From positions 9,187 to 67,420 of the forward strand of contig JANINJ010000002.1 in NCBI GenBank assembly GCA_024508855.1: a stretch of DNA of 58,234 nucleotides, read 5' to 3'. Each line of letters begins with the position of its first letter. Position 1 is the stretch's first letter. The position numbers and the translations under genes are program-made. Source of the stretch: Xanthobacteraceae bacterium (lineage in GTDB: Bacteria > Pseudomonadota > Alphaproteobacteria > Rhizobiales > Xanthobacteraceae). A model generated the notes under the pieces. The model did no database searches. It was not told the origin of the DNA and saw nothing but the letters and a program-made list of their open reading frames with translations. Shown here in pieces: positions 17,183-26,101 of the stretch.

Positions 17183-18013
17183 TTACATCGCCGATGCGCC
17201 CGCAGGCCATTCGCCTTTGAATACGTGACCACTGGTATCCTTCGCCTCGGCCCGGAATTGTTTGGCGTCCTTCGGGACATAGGTGAAGCGGATGGTCGGA
17301 TCCTCCGAGATCGAAATCCCGCCCTCCATGGCAAGAAGCGGCTTGTCGTCCCGCCAGACGTGCAGCTCATTGACGAAGAACGCCGGAATGTAGAGATGGG
17401 TGAGCTGATCCATCTGCAGCCCGGAATTGTTCGGGTGCCGGATCATGATCTGCGCTTCCCGCGCGCCATCGTGATCCTGATCGGTCTTCGCGAACTGCCT
17501 GAAACGCATTTGACCGAGCGCCTTGCCGGCATCGTCGCCACTCTTTGCCATCGGCGCCGAACATCCGCCCGAGGCTTTCACATAGGTCTTCACCATGTAG
17601 AGCTTGCCGTCGCTCAATTCGGCAACGGCATGGACGTCGGTGTAGTTGTTGACGCGCACGCGCGTGGAGATCGACGAAATTCCGGAATCCGCGCCGAGTT
17701 CGAACCGCGCGGCCATCGGCGCGGGATTCTGATCGATCACCAGCGTGATCTTCGAAACGTGACGGGTATCTCCGGCCGGCAGCGTGATGCGCAATGTGAC
17801 CGGGACAAGCGCCGCATCTTCGGCACGGGTCGGCATCTCGACGGCAATAAGACCGGCGCCGTTCTCCATGGTCTGATCGTTGAACAGGTCCTGCACCAGT
17901 CCGGGCCAGGGATCGTAGGGTTCAGGCGCAGCGGCCGACGATATTCCCGAATTGAGCTGCGTCGCAGCTACCAGGGTCACAAGGCAAAGCAGACGGAAAA
18001 TCGTTCTGGCCAT
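17183..18013 (-). CDS. Quinoprotein dehydrogenase-associated SoxYZ-like carrier
   Basis: A periplasmic protein of 276 residues with a signal peptide ending SSAAA. The N-terminal half is SoxY-like and contains the carrier-type motif SGGCSAPM with Cys151, comparable to the swinging-arm cysteine of SoxY. The C-terminal half is SoxZ-like (IMIRHPNNSGLQMDQL, then PAFFVNELHVW). The two are fused in one chain. This family is known to cluster with PQQ-dependent dehydrogenases, but its substrate is not established. It is divergent from xoxF across a 758-base gap and may share control with it. Confidence 0.85.
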   Translation of the reverse strand: MARTIFRLLCLVTLVAATQLNSGISSAAAPEPYDPWPGLVQDLFNDQTMENGAGLIAVEMPTRAEDAALVPVTLRITLPAGDTRHVSKITLVIDQNPAPMAARFELGADSGISSISTRVRVNNYTDVHAVAELSDGKLYMVKTYVKASGGCSAPMAKSGDDAGKALGQMRFRQFAKTDQDHDGAREAQIMIRHPNNSGLQMDQLTHLYIPAFFVNELHVWRDDKPLLAMEGGISISEDPTIRFTYVPKDAKQFRAEAKDTSGHVFKGEWPAGASAM

Positions 18014-18771
18014 GGTTGCGTTCCGTGAACGATAAAAGCGCCAAGCGCCTGATGAGCATACACCAGTTGCGCGGCTAATCCCACTTCAACTCGAAGCGTC
18101 CGTCGTGGTTCGGTTCCACAGGTGGAGATGGAGCCGCAGTCTCGTGGGCCGGCGCAACGAATTTCCAAGCAACCGGACCAGCGAGTCTGGGCGAGTCTCT
18201 CGGCGAATTTTGGCTTCAATCTTCGATGCGGGCCAAATTTTTTATGCAACTTTATCGAGCTCGCAACAGCGCGTCGCCTACTACTTTCATCCTATTGTAG
18301 CGATCGATCAACGCAAGCGCAGCAATCGACGGGTCCGGTCAATTATCTTCGTCATCACAATCGCTTCCATCGCGAAGCGCAGAGGACTTTGCATCGCGAA
18401 AAGTAACGATCGACTGCAGTGCGATACTGTCAAACGATACAAAAGTTCCCTCGACTGTTTTTTATTGCACGCCGAAATTGGCAAGAATACCATCGGGATA
18501 GTTTCCCATTTTCAGTTTGGAATATTGCAGGCACTTGATTTGAGATTTCCCATCGGAAATTGACGATCGAGCGCCACGCCATCCCGGGAAACTTGCGAAG
18601 ACACGGCGCGCCTCTCGGACGCTGCGGCGCGCTGTTGAAATCAAACCTCGTTGCCGGGGGCCCTACTGAACGCAAAGCACATTTCAAGTCCCCGCTCGGT
18701 TTGCATCGTTGGAGACCAAGTACCCGTCTGAAAACGAACTCTGAAAACAAAATACGTGGGAGGAATTTGTT
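18014..18771. other. Divergent regulatory region between the SoxYZ-like gene and xoxF
   Basis: A gap of 758 bases that must hold the promoters of both the SoxYZ-like gene and xoxF. The open frames inside (for example 18105-18563) have no ribosome site and encode low-complexity shadow peptides. The block from about 18230 to 18560 is clearly richer in A+T than the flanks and carries two TTTCCCAT copies near 18503 and 18547. No operator can be assigned. GGGAGGAA precedes the xoxF ATG. Confidence 0.5.
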
Positions 18772-20586
18772 ATGCGCAAGCTGCTACTCACGATCTGTCT
18801 TGGCGCCATGACGGCGTTGAGTACGGGCGCCGCCAATGCGAGCGACGAGCTAGTTAAAATGTCGCAGAACCCGAAAGACTGGGTGATGCCGGCAGGCGAC
18901 TACGGTAATCAACGCTATTCCAAACTCAAACAAATCACGGCCGCCAACGTCGGCAAGCTTCAGGTGGCATGGACGTTTTCGACCGGCGTCCTGCGCGGTC
19001 ACGAAGGTGGACCGCTCATCATCGGCGATATGATGTATGTGCATACGCCGTTCCCGAACACGGTCTTCGCGCTCGATCTGTCCAAGGACAACAGGATCGT
19101 CTGGAAGTACGAGCCCAAGCAGGACCCCAACGTCATTCCGGTAATGTGCTGCGACACCGTCAATCGCGGCGTGGCCTATGGCGATGGCAAGATATTCCTG
19201 CACCAGGCAGACACGACGCTGGTTGCGCTTGACGCGAAAACCGGAAAGGTCGCGTGGTCGGTGAAGGATGGCGACCCGTCCAAGGGTGGCACCGGCACCT
19301 CCGCTCCGCTGGTCGTCAAGGACAAGGTCCTGGTCGGCATTTCCGGCGGTGAATTCGGCGTGCAATGTCACGTCACCGCATACGACATCAAGGACGGCAA
19401 ACAGGCGTGGCGTGCTTTCTCGGAAGGCCCGGACGATCAGATCCTGGTCGACCCCGTCAAGACCACCTCGCTCGGCAAGCCCGTCGGCAAGGACTCCAGT
19501 CTGAAGACATGGCAGGGCGATCAATGGAAGATCGGCGGCGGCTGCACATGGGGCTGGCTCGCCTACGATCCGGGACTGAACCTCGTCTATTACGGGTCGG
19601 GCAATCCCTCGACCTGGAATCCGAAGCAGCGCCCCGGCGACAACAAATGGTCGATGACCATTTTTGCACGCGACCCGGATACGGGTATGGCGCACTGGGT
19701 CTATCAGATGACGCCGCATGACGAATGGGACTACGACGGCGTCAACGAAATGATCCTCACGGATCAAACGATCGATGGCAAGGCACGCAAGCTGCTGACC
19801 CATTTCGACCGTAACGGCTTGGGCTACACGCTCGATCGTCAATCGGGCGAACTGCTGGTAGCCCAGAAGTATGACCCGAAGGTCAACTGGACCAGCGGCG
19901 TCGACATGGACAAGAACTCGCCGACATATGGTCGTCCGAAGGTCGTAGCGCAGTATTCGACCGACCAGAACGGCGAGGATCACAACAACAAGGGTATCTG
20001 CCCGGCCGCACTTGGTACCAAGGACGAGCAACCGGCAGCCTATTCGCCGGAGACCCAGTTGTTCTACGTGCCGACCAACCACGTCTGCATGGACTACGAA
20101 CCGTTCAAGGTGAGCTATACGGCGGGCCAGCCCTACGTCGGGGCCACGCTCTCCATGTATCCGCCTCCAGGCGATGACCATATGGGTAACTTCATCGCGT
20201 GGGATAACAAGACCGGCAAGATCGTCTGGTCGAACAAGGAGCAGTTCTCGGTCTGGTCAGGCGCACTCGCGACTGCCGGCGGCGTGGTCTTCTACGGCAC
20301 GCTCGAAGGCTACCTGAAGGCGGTGGACGCCAAGACGGGCAAGGAACTCTACAAGTTCAAGACGCCGTCCGGCATCATCGGCAACGTCACGACGTACGAG
20401 CATGGCGGCAGGCAGTATATTGCCATCCTGTCCGGCGTCGGCGGTTGGGCGGGTATCGGCCTTGCGGCCGGTCTGACCGATCCGACGGCAGGTCTCGGCG
20501 CCGTGGGCGGCTATGCTGCGCTGAGCAACTACACCGCACTCGGCGGAACGCTGACGGTGTTCGCATTGCCGCAGGATGCACACTGA
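18772..20586 (+). CDS. xoxF: Lanthanide-dependent methanol dehydrogenase XoxF
   Basis: A periplasmic PQQ enzyme of 604 residues that oxidises methanol to formaldehyde (and possibly formate) and passes electrons to cytochrome c. It has a signal peptide (cleavage near GAANAS), an eight-bladed propeller with tryptophan-docking repeats, the vicinal disulphide Cys126-Cys127 that caps PQQ, and [11 protein letters not shown] with catalytic Asp320 and the extra Asp322. Asp at that second position (DYD rather than DYA) marks XoxF and binds the rare-earth ion. The ribosome site GGGAGGAA lies 8 bases before the ATG. XoxG and XoxJ follow directly. The sequence looks closest to the XoxF5 clade, which I infer without a tree. 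Confidence 0.96.
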   Translation: MRKLLLTICLGAMTALSTGAANASDELVKMSQNPKDWVMPAGDYGNQRYSKLKQITAANVGKLQVAWTFSTGVLRGHEGGPLIIGDMMYVHTPFPNTVFALDLSKDNRIVWKYEPKQDPNVIPVMCCDTVNRGVAYGDGKIFLHQADTTLVALDAKTGKVAWSVKDGDPSKGGTGTSAPLVVKDKVLVGISGGEFGVQCHVTAYDIKDGKQAWRAFSEGPDDQILVDPVKTTSLGKPVGKDSSLKTWQGDQWKIGGGCTWGWLAYDPGLNLVYYGSGNPSTWNPKQRPGDNKWSMTIFARDPDTGMAHWVYQMTPHDEWDYDGVNEMILTDQTIDGKARKLLTHFDRNGLGYTLDRQSGELLVAQKYDPKVNWTSGVDMDKNSPTYGRPKVVAQYSTDQNGEDHNNKGICPAALGTKDEQPAAYSPETQLFYVPTNHVCMDYEPFKVSYTAGQPYVGATLSMYPPPGDDHMGNFIAWDNKTGKIVWSNKEQFSVWSGALATAGGVVFYGTLEGYLKAVDAKTGKELYKFKTPSGIIGNVTTYEHGGRQYIAILSGVGGWAGIGLAAGLTDPTAGLGAVGGYAALSNYTALGGTLTVFALPQDAH

Positions 20587-20597
20587 ACATTAACCCG

Positions 20598-20630
20598 GCC
20601 CGGCGCGTGGAACTTCTCCGCGCGCCGGGC
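20598..20630 (+). terminator. Hairpin between xoxF and xoxG
   Basis: Perfect 10-base arms, GCCCGGCGCG (20598-20607) and CGCGCCGGGC (20621-20630), with a 13-base loop, followed by TGTTCTTTG. It probably ends or attenuates most xoxF transcripts so that the dehydrogenase is made in excess over its cytochrome. Confidence 0.7.
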
Positions 20631-20677
20631 TGTTCTTTGATTGCATCTCTCGTCAACCGAACATCGAGGAAGATCTG

Positions 20678-21190
20678 GTGCGCACCATTTTAATGTTTGC
20701 TGCGATCGCTGTCGTGGCGCTCGCAAAGCCTGCTTTTGCCGACGGCAGCGGCGATCCCACGGCGGTCAAATCCGAAGACGGCAAGTACATGGACAAGGAC
20801 GGTAACCCGACATACAAGGTGGCACCCGACGGTACCGTCGACTGGTATACCTATTCCGGCTACCGCCGCTATCACTCGGAGTGCCATGTCTGTCACGGCC
20901 CCGATGGCATGGGCTCCAGTTACGCACCCGCGCTGAAGGATTCGCTCAAGACCATGAGCTACGCCGATTTCCTGGGCGTCGTTGCCAGCGGCCGCAAGAA
21001 CGTCACCTCGTCGCAAGACAACGTGATGCCGGCATTCGGCGATAATCCCAACGTCTCGTGCTACATGGATGACATCTACGTCTATCTTCGGGCTCGCGCC
21101 AACGACGCCGTGGGCCGTGTGCGTCCCGCCAAGCATGAAGACAAATCCGACGCGGCCAAGAAGGCGGAAGATGCCTGCATGGGCCATTAA
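20678..21190 (+). CDS. xoxG: Methanol-metabolism cytochrome c (XoxG)
   Basis: A periplasmic c-type cytochrome of 170 residues that takes electrons from XoxF. It starts at GTG after GAGGAAGATCTG. It has a signal peptide (cleavage after PAFA) and one haem-binding motif CHVCH (Cys69, Cys72, His73). A Met in NVMPAFGDN is the likely sixth ligand. The lead-in GKYMDKDGNPTYKVAPDGTVDWYTYSGYRRYHSECHVC is typical of the methanol-metabolism cytochrome family. It sits between xoxF and xoxJ, as in standard xox clusters. Confidence 0.92.
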   Translation: MRTILMFAAIAVVALAKPAFADGSGDPTAVKSEDGKYMDKDGNPTYKVAPDGTVDWYTYSGYRRYHSECHVCHGPDGMGSSYAPALKDSLKTMSYADFLGVVASGRKNVTSSQDNVMPAFGDNPNVSCYMDDIYVYLRARANDAVGRVRPAKHEDKSDAAKKAEDACMGH

Positions 21191-21206
21191 TTGAACGCGT
21201 CGACCG

Positions 21207-21236
21207 GACGCCGTCGGAGAGAGTGAAGACGGCGTC
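21207..21236 (+). other. Hairpin in the xoxG-xoxJ gap
   Basis: Perfect 9-base inverted repeat GACGCCGTC (21207-21215) and GACGGCGTC (21228-21236) with a 12-base loop. It ends 20 bases before the ribosome site of xoxJ. There is no U-run, so it may tune translation or message stability rather than end transcription. Confidence 0.5.
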
Positions 21237-21266
21237 AGGAGTTTCGGAACGGACTTGGAGACCGTT

Positions 21267-22157
21267 ATGATTCCAGCCTCCCCACATCGCTGGATCGTCT
21301 GCGCCATCCTCGGTGTGGCGTTCGCCGGCCTGCTCGATCGCAGCGCGGCTTTAGCGCAGCAGCCACAGGACAATGGCGATCTCTCGATCGAATTGATCGA
21401 CCCCAAAGTGCTGCGGGTTTGTGCCGATCCGCGCAACATGCCCTTCTCGGATGAAAAGGGCGAAGGGTTCGAAAACAAGCTCGCCGACCTGTTCGCCGCA
21501 AAGCTGCAGAAGAAAGTCGCTTATGCCTTCGTTCCGCAGGCGACCGGCTTCGTCCGGCTGACGCTCGGCTCGCACCGCTGCGACGTCATCATGGGCTTTC
21601 CGCAGGGAGACGATCTGGCGCAAGGCACCAATCCCTACTACCGCACGGCATATGCGCTCGTTACCAAGCCCGACAGTGGTCTGGCCGACGTTGCGACGCT
21701 CTCCGATCCACGACTCAAGGGCAAGCATATCGGCATCGTGGCCGGTACGCCTCCCGCCACCAACATGGCGGTCAACGGCCTGATGGCCGACGCCAAGCCG
21801 TATCCGCTGGTGATCGACACCCGCGTCGACTCTTCCGCGCAGGCGATGATCAAGGACCTGCTGTCGGGGCAGATCGACGCCGGTGTGCTGTGGGGACCGA
21901 TGGCGGGCTACTATGCCAAGCAGTCGAACCCACCGCTGAAAGTCACGCCGCTGACCAAGGAAACCACCGGGCCGAAGCTCATCTATCGCATCGGCATGGG
22001 AGTGCGGAATTCCGATCAGAACTGGAAGCGAGAACTCAATCGTCTCATTCAGGAGAACCAGCCTGAGATCAACAAGCTTCTGCTGAGCTACGCGGTCCCG
22101 CTGCTCGATGAAAACAACCAGCCGGTCACCATGGAGACGCTGGCCAAAAAGCCATGA
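21267..22157 (+). CDS. xoxJ: Quinoprotein dehydrogenase-associated binding protein XoxJ
   Basis: A periplasmic protein of 296 residues with the fold of solute-binding family 3. After the signal sequence it begins KVLRVCADPRNMPFSDEKGEGFENKLADLFAAKL, the standard start of the MxaJ/XoxJ family. The family is thought to help activate the PQQ dehydrogenase rather than feed a transporter. The ATG at 21267 is preferred over the TTG at 21255 because GGAG lies 6 bases before it. The stop overlaps the next gene in an ATGA, showing coupling. Confidence 0.92.
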   Translation: MIPASPHRWIVCAILGVAFAGLLDRSAALAQQPQDNGDLSIELIDPKVLRVCADPRNMPFSDEKGEGFENKLADLFAAKLQKKVAYAFVPQATGFVRLTLGSHRCDVIMGFPQGDDLAQGTNPYYRTAYALVTKPDSGLADVATLSDPRLKGKHIGIVAGTPPATNMAVNGLMADAKPYPLVIDTRVDSSAQAMIKDLLSGQIDAGVLWGPMAGYYAKQSNPPLKVTPLTKETTGPKLIYRIGMGVRNSDQNWKRELNRLIQENQPEINKLLLSYAVPLLDENNQPVTMETLAKKP

Positions 22158-22702
22158 AACGAGGGCTTGCAGGCATCCTCCTCGCGATGCTGTCGCTGAT
22201 TGCGGTGGCATACGCCGCGGATGCGCCGCCCGAGCCGGATGGCTATCGTACCGACAATTATCGCGCGCCGGTGCCTGCGACCCTGAAAGGCGCACGCGTC
22301 CTGACCACGCACGATGCGGAAGCGCTGTGGCGCGATCGCTCCGCGGTGTTCGTCGATGTGCTGCCGCATCCGCCGAAGCCCGCAAACCTCCCACCCGATA
22401 CGGTATGGCGTGACAAGCCGCGGCAGAACATCCCGGGCAGCATCTGGTTGCCCGATACGGGCTATGGCGAGCTTGCAACCGTCACCGAGAACTATCTGCG
22501 CTCGGGACTAGCCCACGCAACGCAGGGCGACCGGACAAAGCTCCTCGTGTTCTACTGCCAGGCCGACTGCTGGATGTCCTGGAACGCCGCCAAACGCGCA
22601 ATGTCGATGGGATATGACCATGTCGCCTGGTTTCCCGACGGCACGGATGGCTGGCAAAAAGCGGATCTACCGATGACGGAAGCGCAACCGGAGCCTCATT
22701 GA
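22154..22702 (+). CDS. PQQ-dependent catabolism-associated rhodanese-like protein (CxxxCW)
   Basis: A 182-residue exported protein with a signal peptide ending AYAAD. The domain is rhodanese-like: an inactive-looking first part (VFVDVLPHPPKP) and a loop FYCQADCWMSWNAAKRAMSMGY with Cys135, Cys139 and Trp140. This matches the family of PQQ-dependent alcohol catabolism-associated proteins named for a CxxCW motif, although here three residues separate the cysteines. A periplasmic thiol or sulphur-transfer role is plausible but unproven. It is coupled to xoxJ by a 4-base overlap. Confidence 0.88.
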   Translation: MKRGLAGILLAMLSLIAVAYAADAPPEPDGYRTDNYRAPVPATLKGARVLTTHDAEALWRDRSAVFVDVLPHPPKPANLPPDTVWRDKPRQNIPGSIWLPDTGYGELATVTENYLRSGLAHATQGDRTKLLVFYCQADCWMSWNAAKRAMSMGYDHVAWFPDGTDGWQKADLPMTEAQPEPH

Positions 22703-22732
22703 GCTTGCCGGAGATCAAAGGCGAGAAGCCGA

Positions 22733-23359
22733 TCAGTCCTCCATGCCCTGCTGAATCGCGCGGCTGAGCGCAAACAGGCGCTGATCGATCGCGTTCGGCA
22801 CATCGCAGACAAATCGTACCACCTTGCTGCGATCCTCGAAGATCCGCGTCTGCCAGCCGAGCTGGTCGGCAAGCGCATTGATCTTGGTCTGATCCGGCGA
22901 CGCGGCGTCCTGCAAGCCGTGCAGCGTCGCGGTGTCCTCGCGAATCTTTTCTGCCGCGGCGCGCTGCTTGCGCATGGTGCGCTCCAGACCGCTCATCACC
23001 GACGAGCGCTGCTCGTTCAGGGTTTCGAAGACGCCGGCGAACAGTTCCTTGCCGGCTTCGGATTTGTTCGCCGGTTTGGAAGCGAGATACTTTGAGATCT
23101 GCGCCTCGGCATCCTCGATCGGCGTGCGTCGCGCACTGAGGCGCGCGACCAGCGCGCTGGTTTCGGCGTCGTCCTTCCACTTTCCCGTGGCATCGTCGAG
23201 CGCCGGCCCGGCCCAGACCGCCGCCACCGAAACCTCAGGCACCTTGGCTTGCGCGCATGGCCAATCCGGATAGCGCGGATCGGCAGCGAGCGCCGTTCCC
23301 GCGAGCGCGAAAACGACAAAGCCAACCAGCGGAAGAAAGATACGAATCGGCTTGCTCAT
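22733..23359 (-). CDS. Exported hypothetical protein of the PQQ/methanol cluster (208 aa)
   Basis: A 208-residue protein with a signal peptide (cleavage near GTALAAD). The mature chain begins PRYPDWPCAQAKVPEVSVAAVWAGP and continues as a largely helical, charged protein (ERTMRKQRAAAEKIREDTATLHGL, probable coiled coil). A second cysteine lies in VRFVCDVP. I know of no function, but proteins of this kind are found beside the YVTN beta-propeller gene in PQQ-dehydrogenase clusters. It is downstream of that gene, 30 bases away, in one operon, and convergent with the rhodanese-like gene. Confidence 0.8.
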   Translation of the reverse strand: MSKPIRIFLPLVGFVVFALAGTALAADPRYPDWPCAQAKVPEVSVAAVWAGPALDDATGKWKDDAETSALVARLSARRTPIEDAEAQISKYLASKPANKSEAGKELFAGVFETLNEQRSSVMSGLERTMRKQRAAAEKIREDTATLHGLQDAASPDQTKINALADQLGWQTRIFEDRSKVVRFVCDVPNAIDQRLFALSRAIQQGMED

Positions 23360-23389
23360 ACTAGCCTCGCTTTGCGACGGCAGGGTCCG

Positions 23390-24376
23390 TCACTGCGGAG
23401 AAATCGTCACGCCCCATGGCAGTTCTCCTACCTGGATCGATTTGATCACCTTGAGCGCCGCGACGTCGATCACCGAAACGTCGTTCGACAGTCCATTGGT
23501 GGTCAGAAGATATTTCCCGTCGGGCGTGAACGCCATATGCCAGACCCGCTGGCCCACCAGCAGATACTTGGTCACCTGATGCGTCTTGCCGTCGATCACC
23601 GCAACGCGGTTGGCCGGCCCCAGTGCAACGAAGGCGGTCTTGCCGTCGTTCGTGATGTTGATGCCGACCGGCTGGATCGCTTCGCTGCGCAGCCCGGGGA
23701 TATTGAACTTGATCTTGTCGATCACCGTGTGTTTGGCGGGATCGATCACCGACACGGTGCCGCCGACCTCGGAGGACACCCACAGTTCGGAATTGTCCTG
23801 CTTGAACGCCGCAAACCGCGGCCGGGAATCCACCAGCACGTTGGCCACGATCTGATGCGTTTTGGTGTCGATGAAGTGCGCCATATTGGTGGTTTCGGAC
23901 GTATTGATCAGGATCGACCCGTCCGGGCTGATCGCCATCCCTTCCGGCTCCACCCCCACCTGCACGTCGCCGAGCAGCGATCGTTTCGCGATATCGATGA
24001 TGGTGACGGTATTGTCGTTCTCGTTGGCGACATAGAGCGTCTTGCCGGCCTCGTCTTGCACGAAGAACTCGGGGTCCGCGCCCGACGGCAGCGTGTCGAC
24101 GATCTTGTCGTTCGAGGTGTCGATCATCTGGATGGTATCGTCGTCGCCCACCGCCACCAGCACGAACTTCCCGTCCTTGGTGAATTCGATGCCGCGCGGG
24201 CGCTGGCCTACCTTGATCGTGTTGACCACCGCCCAGGTGCCGGTGTCGATCACCGAGACCGTGTTGCCCTTTTCATTGGACACATAGGCCTTTGCGGCAT
24301 TGGCCGGTGCAGCCGCGGCAAGCCATGTTGCAAGTCCTAGAAGCAGACCCCATCGCCACATCCGGGAATTCTCCAC
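23390..24376 (-). CDS. PQQ-dependent catabolism-associated YVTN beta-propeller protein
   Basis: A periplasmic protein of 328 residues with a signal peptide ending APANA. It has about seven repeats of the YVTN type (AYVSNEKGNTVSVIDTGTWAVVNTIKVGQRPRGIEF; TLYVANENDNTVTIIDIA; ELWVSSEVGGTVSVIDPAKHTVIDKI), which fold as a propeller. The family occurs with PQQ-dependent alcohol dehydrogenases; the biochemical role is not known. It is the first gene of a two-gene operon with the 208-residue protein. Confidence 0.9.
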   Translation of the reverse strand: MENSRMWRWGLLLGLATWLAAAAPANAAKAYVSNEKGNTVSVIDTGTWAVVNTIKVGQRPRGIEFTKDGKFVLVAVGDDDTIQMIDTSNDKIVDTLPSGADPEFFVQDEAGKTLYVANENDNTVTIIDIAKRSLLGDVQVGVEPEGMAISPDGSILINTSETTNMAHFIDTKTHQIVANVLVDSRPRFAAFKQDNSELWVSSEVGGTVSVIDPAKHTVIDKIKFNIPGLRSEAIQPVGINITNDGKTAFVALGPANRVAVIDGKTHQVTKYLLVGQRVWHMAFTPDGKYLLTTNGLSNDVSVIDVAALKVIKSIQVGELPWGVTISPQ

Positions 24377-24605
24377 CCTGTTCGAACGGCAACCTTCCTA
24401 ACGTGCAATATTCAGCTCAGTATAACGCCGTCCCGCAACATGGCTTCGAAAAATGCTCAGGCTCATGGAACGTGCTGCAACGCGAAAGATCATGTCCCGT
24501 CACACGTAGATTAGAAGACGGCTTCGTGCTTGAAACATGGCGGTCCGCTCCACGTTACACCAAGGCAAATCGACAAATCCTCCTCCAGCAGCGAGCCGGC
24601 ATATC

Positions 24606-25136
24606 ATGCGGACAATCCTGCTTTTCGGCGCAGCAATCGCCAGCCTCGTGATCGTCATGCGCCCTCTGCCTTCAGCGGCTGCCGCTGCAGTTCCGAAAGC
24701 TGCGGTGTTCGACTTCGAGTTCATCGACAGCAGCCTCGAAGGCGAGAAAAACGGGCCACGGCCGGATGAACAGGATCGGCTCGCGAAGATCGGCGATCAG
24801 CTCCGCAAGGGCCTTGCCGATTCCGGCAAGTTCCAGATCGTCGATATCGCGCCGGTCGAAGCCGAAGCACATCACAGCAACCTTCAGGCCTGCGGCGGCT
24901 GCGATGCGCGGTTCGCCGAACAGCTCGGCGCCGATCTCGCCATCACCGGCACGGTGCAGAAGGTCTCGAACCTGATCCTCAACGTCAATGTCTACGTGCG
25001 CGACGCACATAGCGACAAATCGCTGGCGGCCATGAGTGTCGACATGCGCGGCAACACCGATGAGTCATGGTCCCGCGCCATGTCGTATCTGCTTCGCAAC
25101 CGGTTGCTCGAACCGGATTACGGTCGGCCGCATTGA
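24606..25136 (+). CDS. DUF2380/DUF3280-type exported protein (176 aa)
   Basis: A protein of about 176 residues with a signal peptide (MRTILLFGAAIASLVIVMRPLPSAAAAA). The mature part has AAVFDFEFIDSSLEGEK, LRKGLADSGKFQIVDIAP, CGGCDARFAEQLGADLAITGTVQKVSNLILNVNVYVRDA, the layout of the DUF3280/DUF2380 family and reminiscent of the CsgG/TolB-like alpha-beta domain. The frame extends up to 24537, but the start at 24606 gives the signal peptide. It is divergent from the beta-propeller gene. Such genes accompany PQQ-dehydrogenase clusters, with no known function. Confidence 0.8.
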   Translation: MRTILLFGAAIASLVIVMRPLPSAAAAAVPKAAVFDFEFIDSSLEGEKNGPRPDEQDRLAKIGDQLRKGLADSGKFQIVDIAPVEAEAHHSNLQACGGCDARFAEQLGADLAITGTVQKVSNLILNVNVYVRDAHSDKSLAAMSVDMRGNTDESWSRAMSYLLRNRLLEPDYGRPH

Positions 25137-25156
25137 GCGCGGCCGGGCCTCTATCG

Positions 25157-26008
25157 TCAGCCGCCCTTCAGCCGTGCGGCATGCCAGCGGAGATGATCGT
25201 CCATAAAGGTCGAGATGAAATAGTAGCTGTGGTCGTAGCCTGGCTGACGGCGCAGCGTCAGCGGGATTCCCGCCGTGGAACATGCCTGCGCCAACAGTTC
25301 AGGGCGAAGCTGCTCGGTCAGGAATGGATCGGCGTCGCCGTAGTCGACCAGAAAGTCGCGAAACCGGGCGCCATCTTCGATCAGCGCGACCGCATCGTGA
25401 ATGCGCCAGCGGCGCTTGTCGTCGCCAAGATATCCGCCCAGCGCCTTGATGCCCCACGGCACCTGCGACGGTGCAACGATCGGGGCGAATGCAGTGGCGG
25501 CGCGATAGCGCGCCGGATGACGCAGGGCGACCGTCAGCGCGCCATGGCCGCCCATCGAATGGCCGAAGATCGATTGCCGCCCGAGGTCCGCAGGAAAATT
25601 CGCGGCGACGACGGCCGGCAATTCGTCGGTGATATAACTCCACATACGATAGTTGCGCGCGAATGGGTCCTGCGTGGCATCGACATAGAACCCGGCGCCG
25701 ATGCCGAAGTCATAGGCGCCGGCCGGATCGCCCGCGACATCCTCCCCGCGCGGACTGGTATCCGGCGCGACGAAGATCAGGCCAAGCTCGGCGCATGTGC
25801 GGCGGAATTCGCCCTTCTCGGTGACGTTGGCGTGGGTGCAGGTCAGCCCCGACAGATACCAGACGACGGGAAGCTTCGACCCTTGCTCGGCTTCCGGAGG
25901 CAGGTAGACCGAGAACGTCATCTCCGTTCCGGTTTCGCGGCTCGCGTGGCGATACACGCCCTGCACGCCGCCGTGGGATCGATTGGTGGAAATGGTCTTG
26001 ATCGTCAA
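25157..26008 (-). CDS. fghA: S-formylglutathione hydrolase
   Basis: Last step of the glutathione route: hydrolyses S-formylglutathione to formate and glutathione in the cytoplasm. A 283-residue alpha/beta hydrolase of the esterase D family with the oxyanion segment VVWYLSGLTCTHANVTEKG, the nucleophile Ser in GHSMGGHGALT, the Asp in DYGDADPFL and the His in GYDHSYYFIS. It follows gfa in the same direction with a 93-base gap that contains a hairpin. Length and motifs match FghA fully. Confidence 0.95.
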   Translation of the reverse strand: MTIKTISTNRSHGGVQGVYRHASRETGTEMTFSVYLPPEAEQGSKLPVVWYLSGLTCTHANVTEKGEFRRTCAELGLIFVAPDTSPRGEDVAGDPAGAYDFGIGAGFYVDATQDPFARNYRMWSYITDELPAVVAANFPADLGRQSIFGHSMGGHGALTVALRHPARYRAATAFAPIVAPSQVPWGIKALGGYLGDDKRRWRIHDAVALIEDGARFRDFLVDYGDADPFLTEQLRPELLAQACSTAGIPLTLRRQPGYDHSYYFISTFMDDHLRWHAARLKGG

Positions 26009-26067
26009 AACTCTACCTCGGCTCGCCTGTAGCGGCAGGACGTCGATATCTGGATGTGCGATCCGTA

Positions 26068-26087
26068 GCGGTGGCTTTCGCCACCGC
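26068..26087 (-). other. Hairpin between gfa and fghA
   Basis: Perfect 8-base arms GCGGTGGC and GCCACCGC with a 4-base loop in the gfa-fghA gap. There is no U-run on the coding strand after it, so read-through with some attenuation or RNA protection is more likely than termination. Confidence 0.5.
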
Positions 26088-26101
26088 CGGCAATCACCGG
26101 A

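Noticed and set aside
18105-18563. A 152-codon frame in the gap before xoxF
   Set aside because: No ribosome site, no motif, and composition unlike the neighbours; lies in the divergent promoter region.
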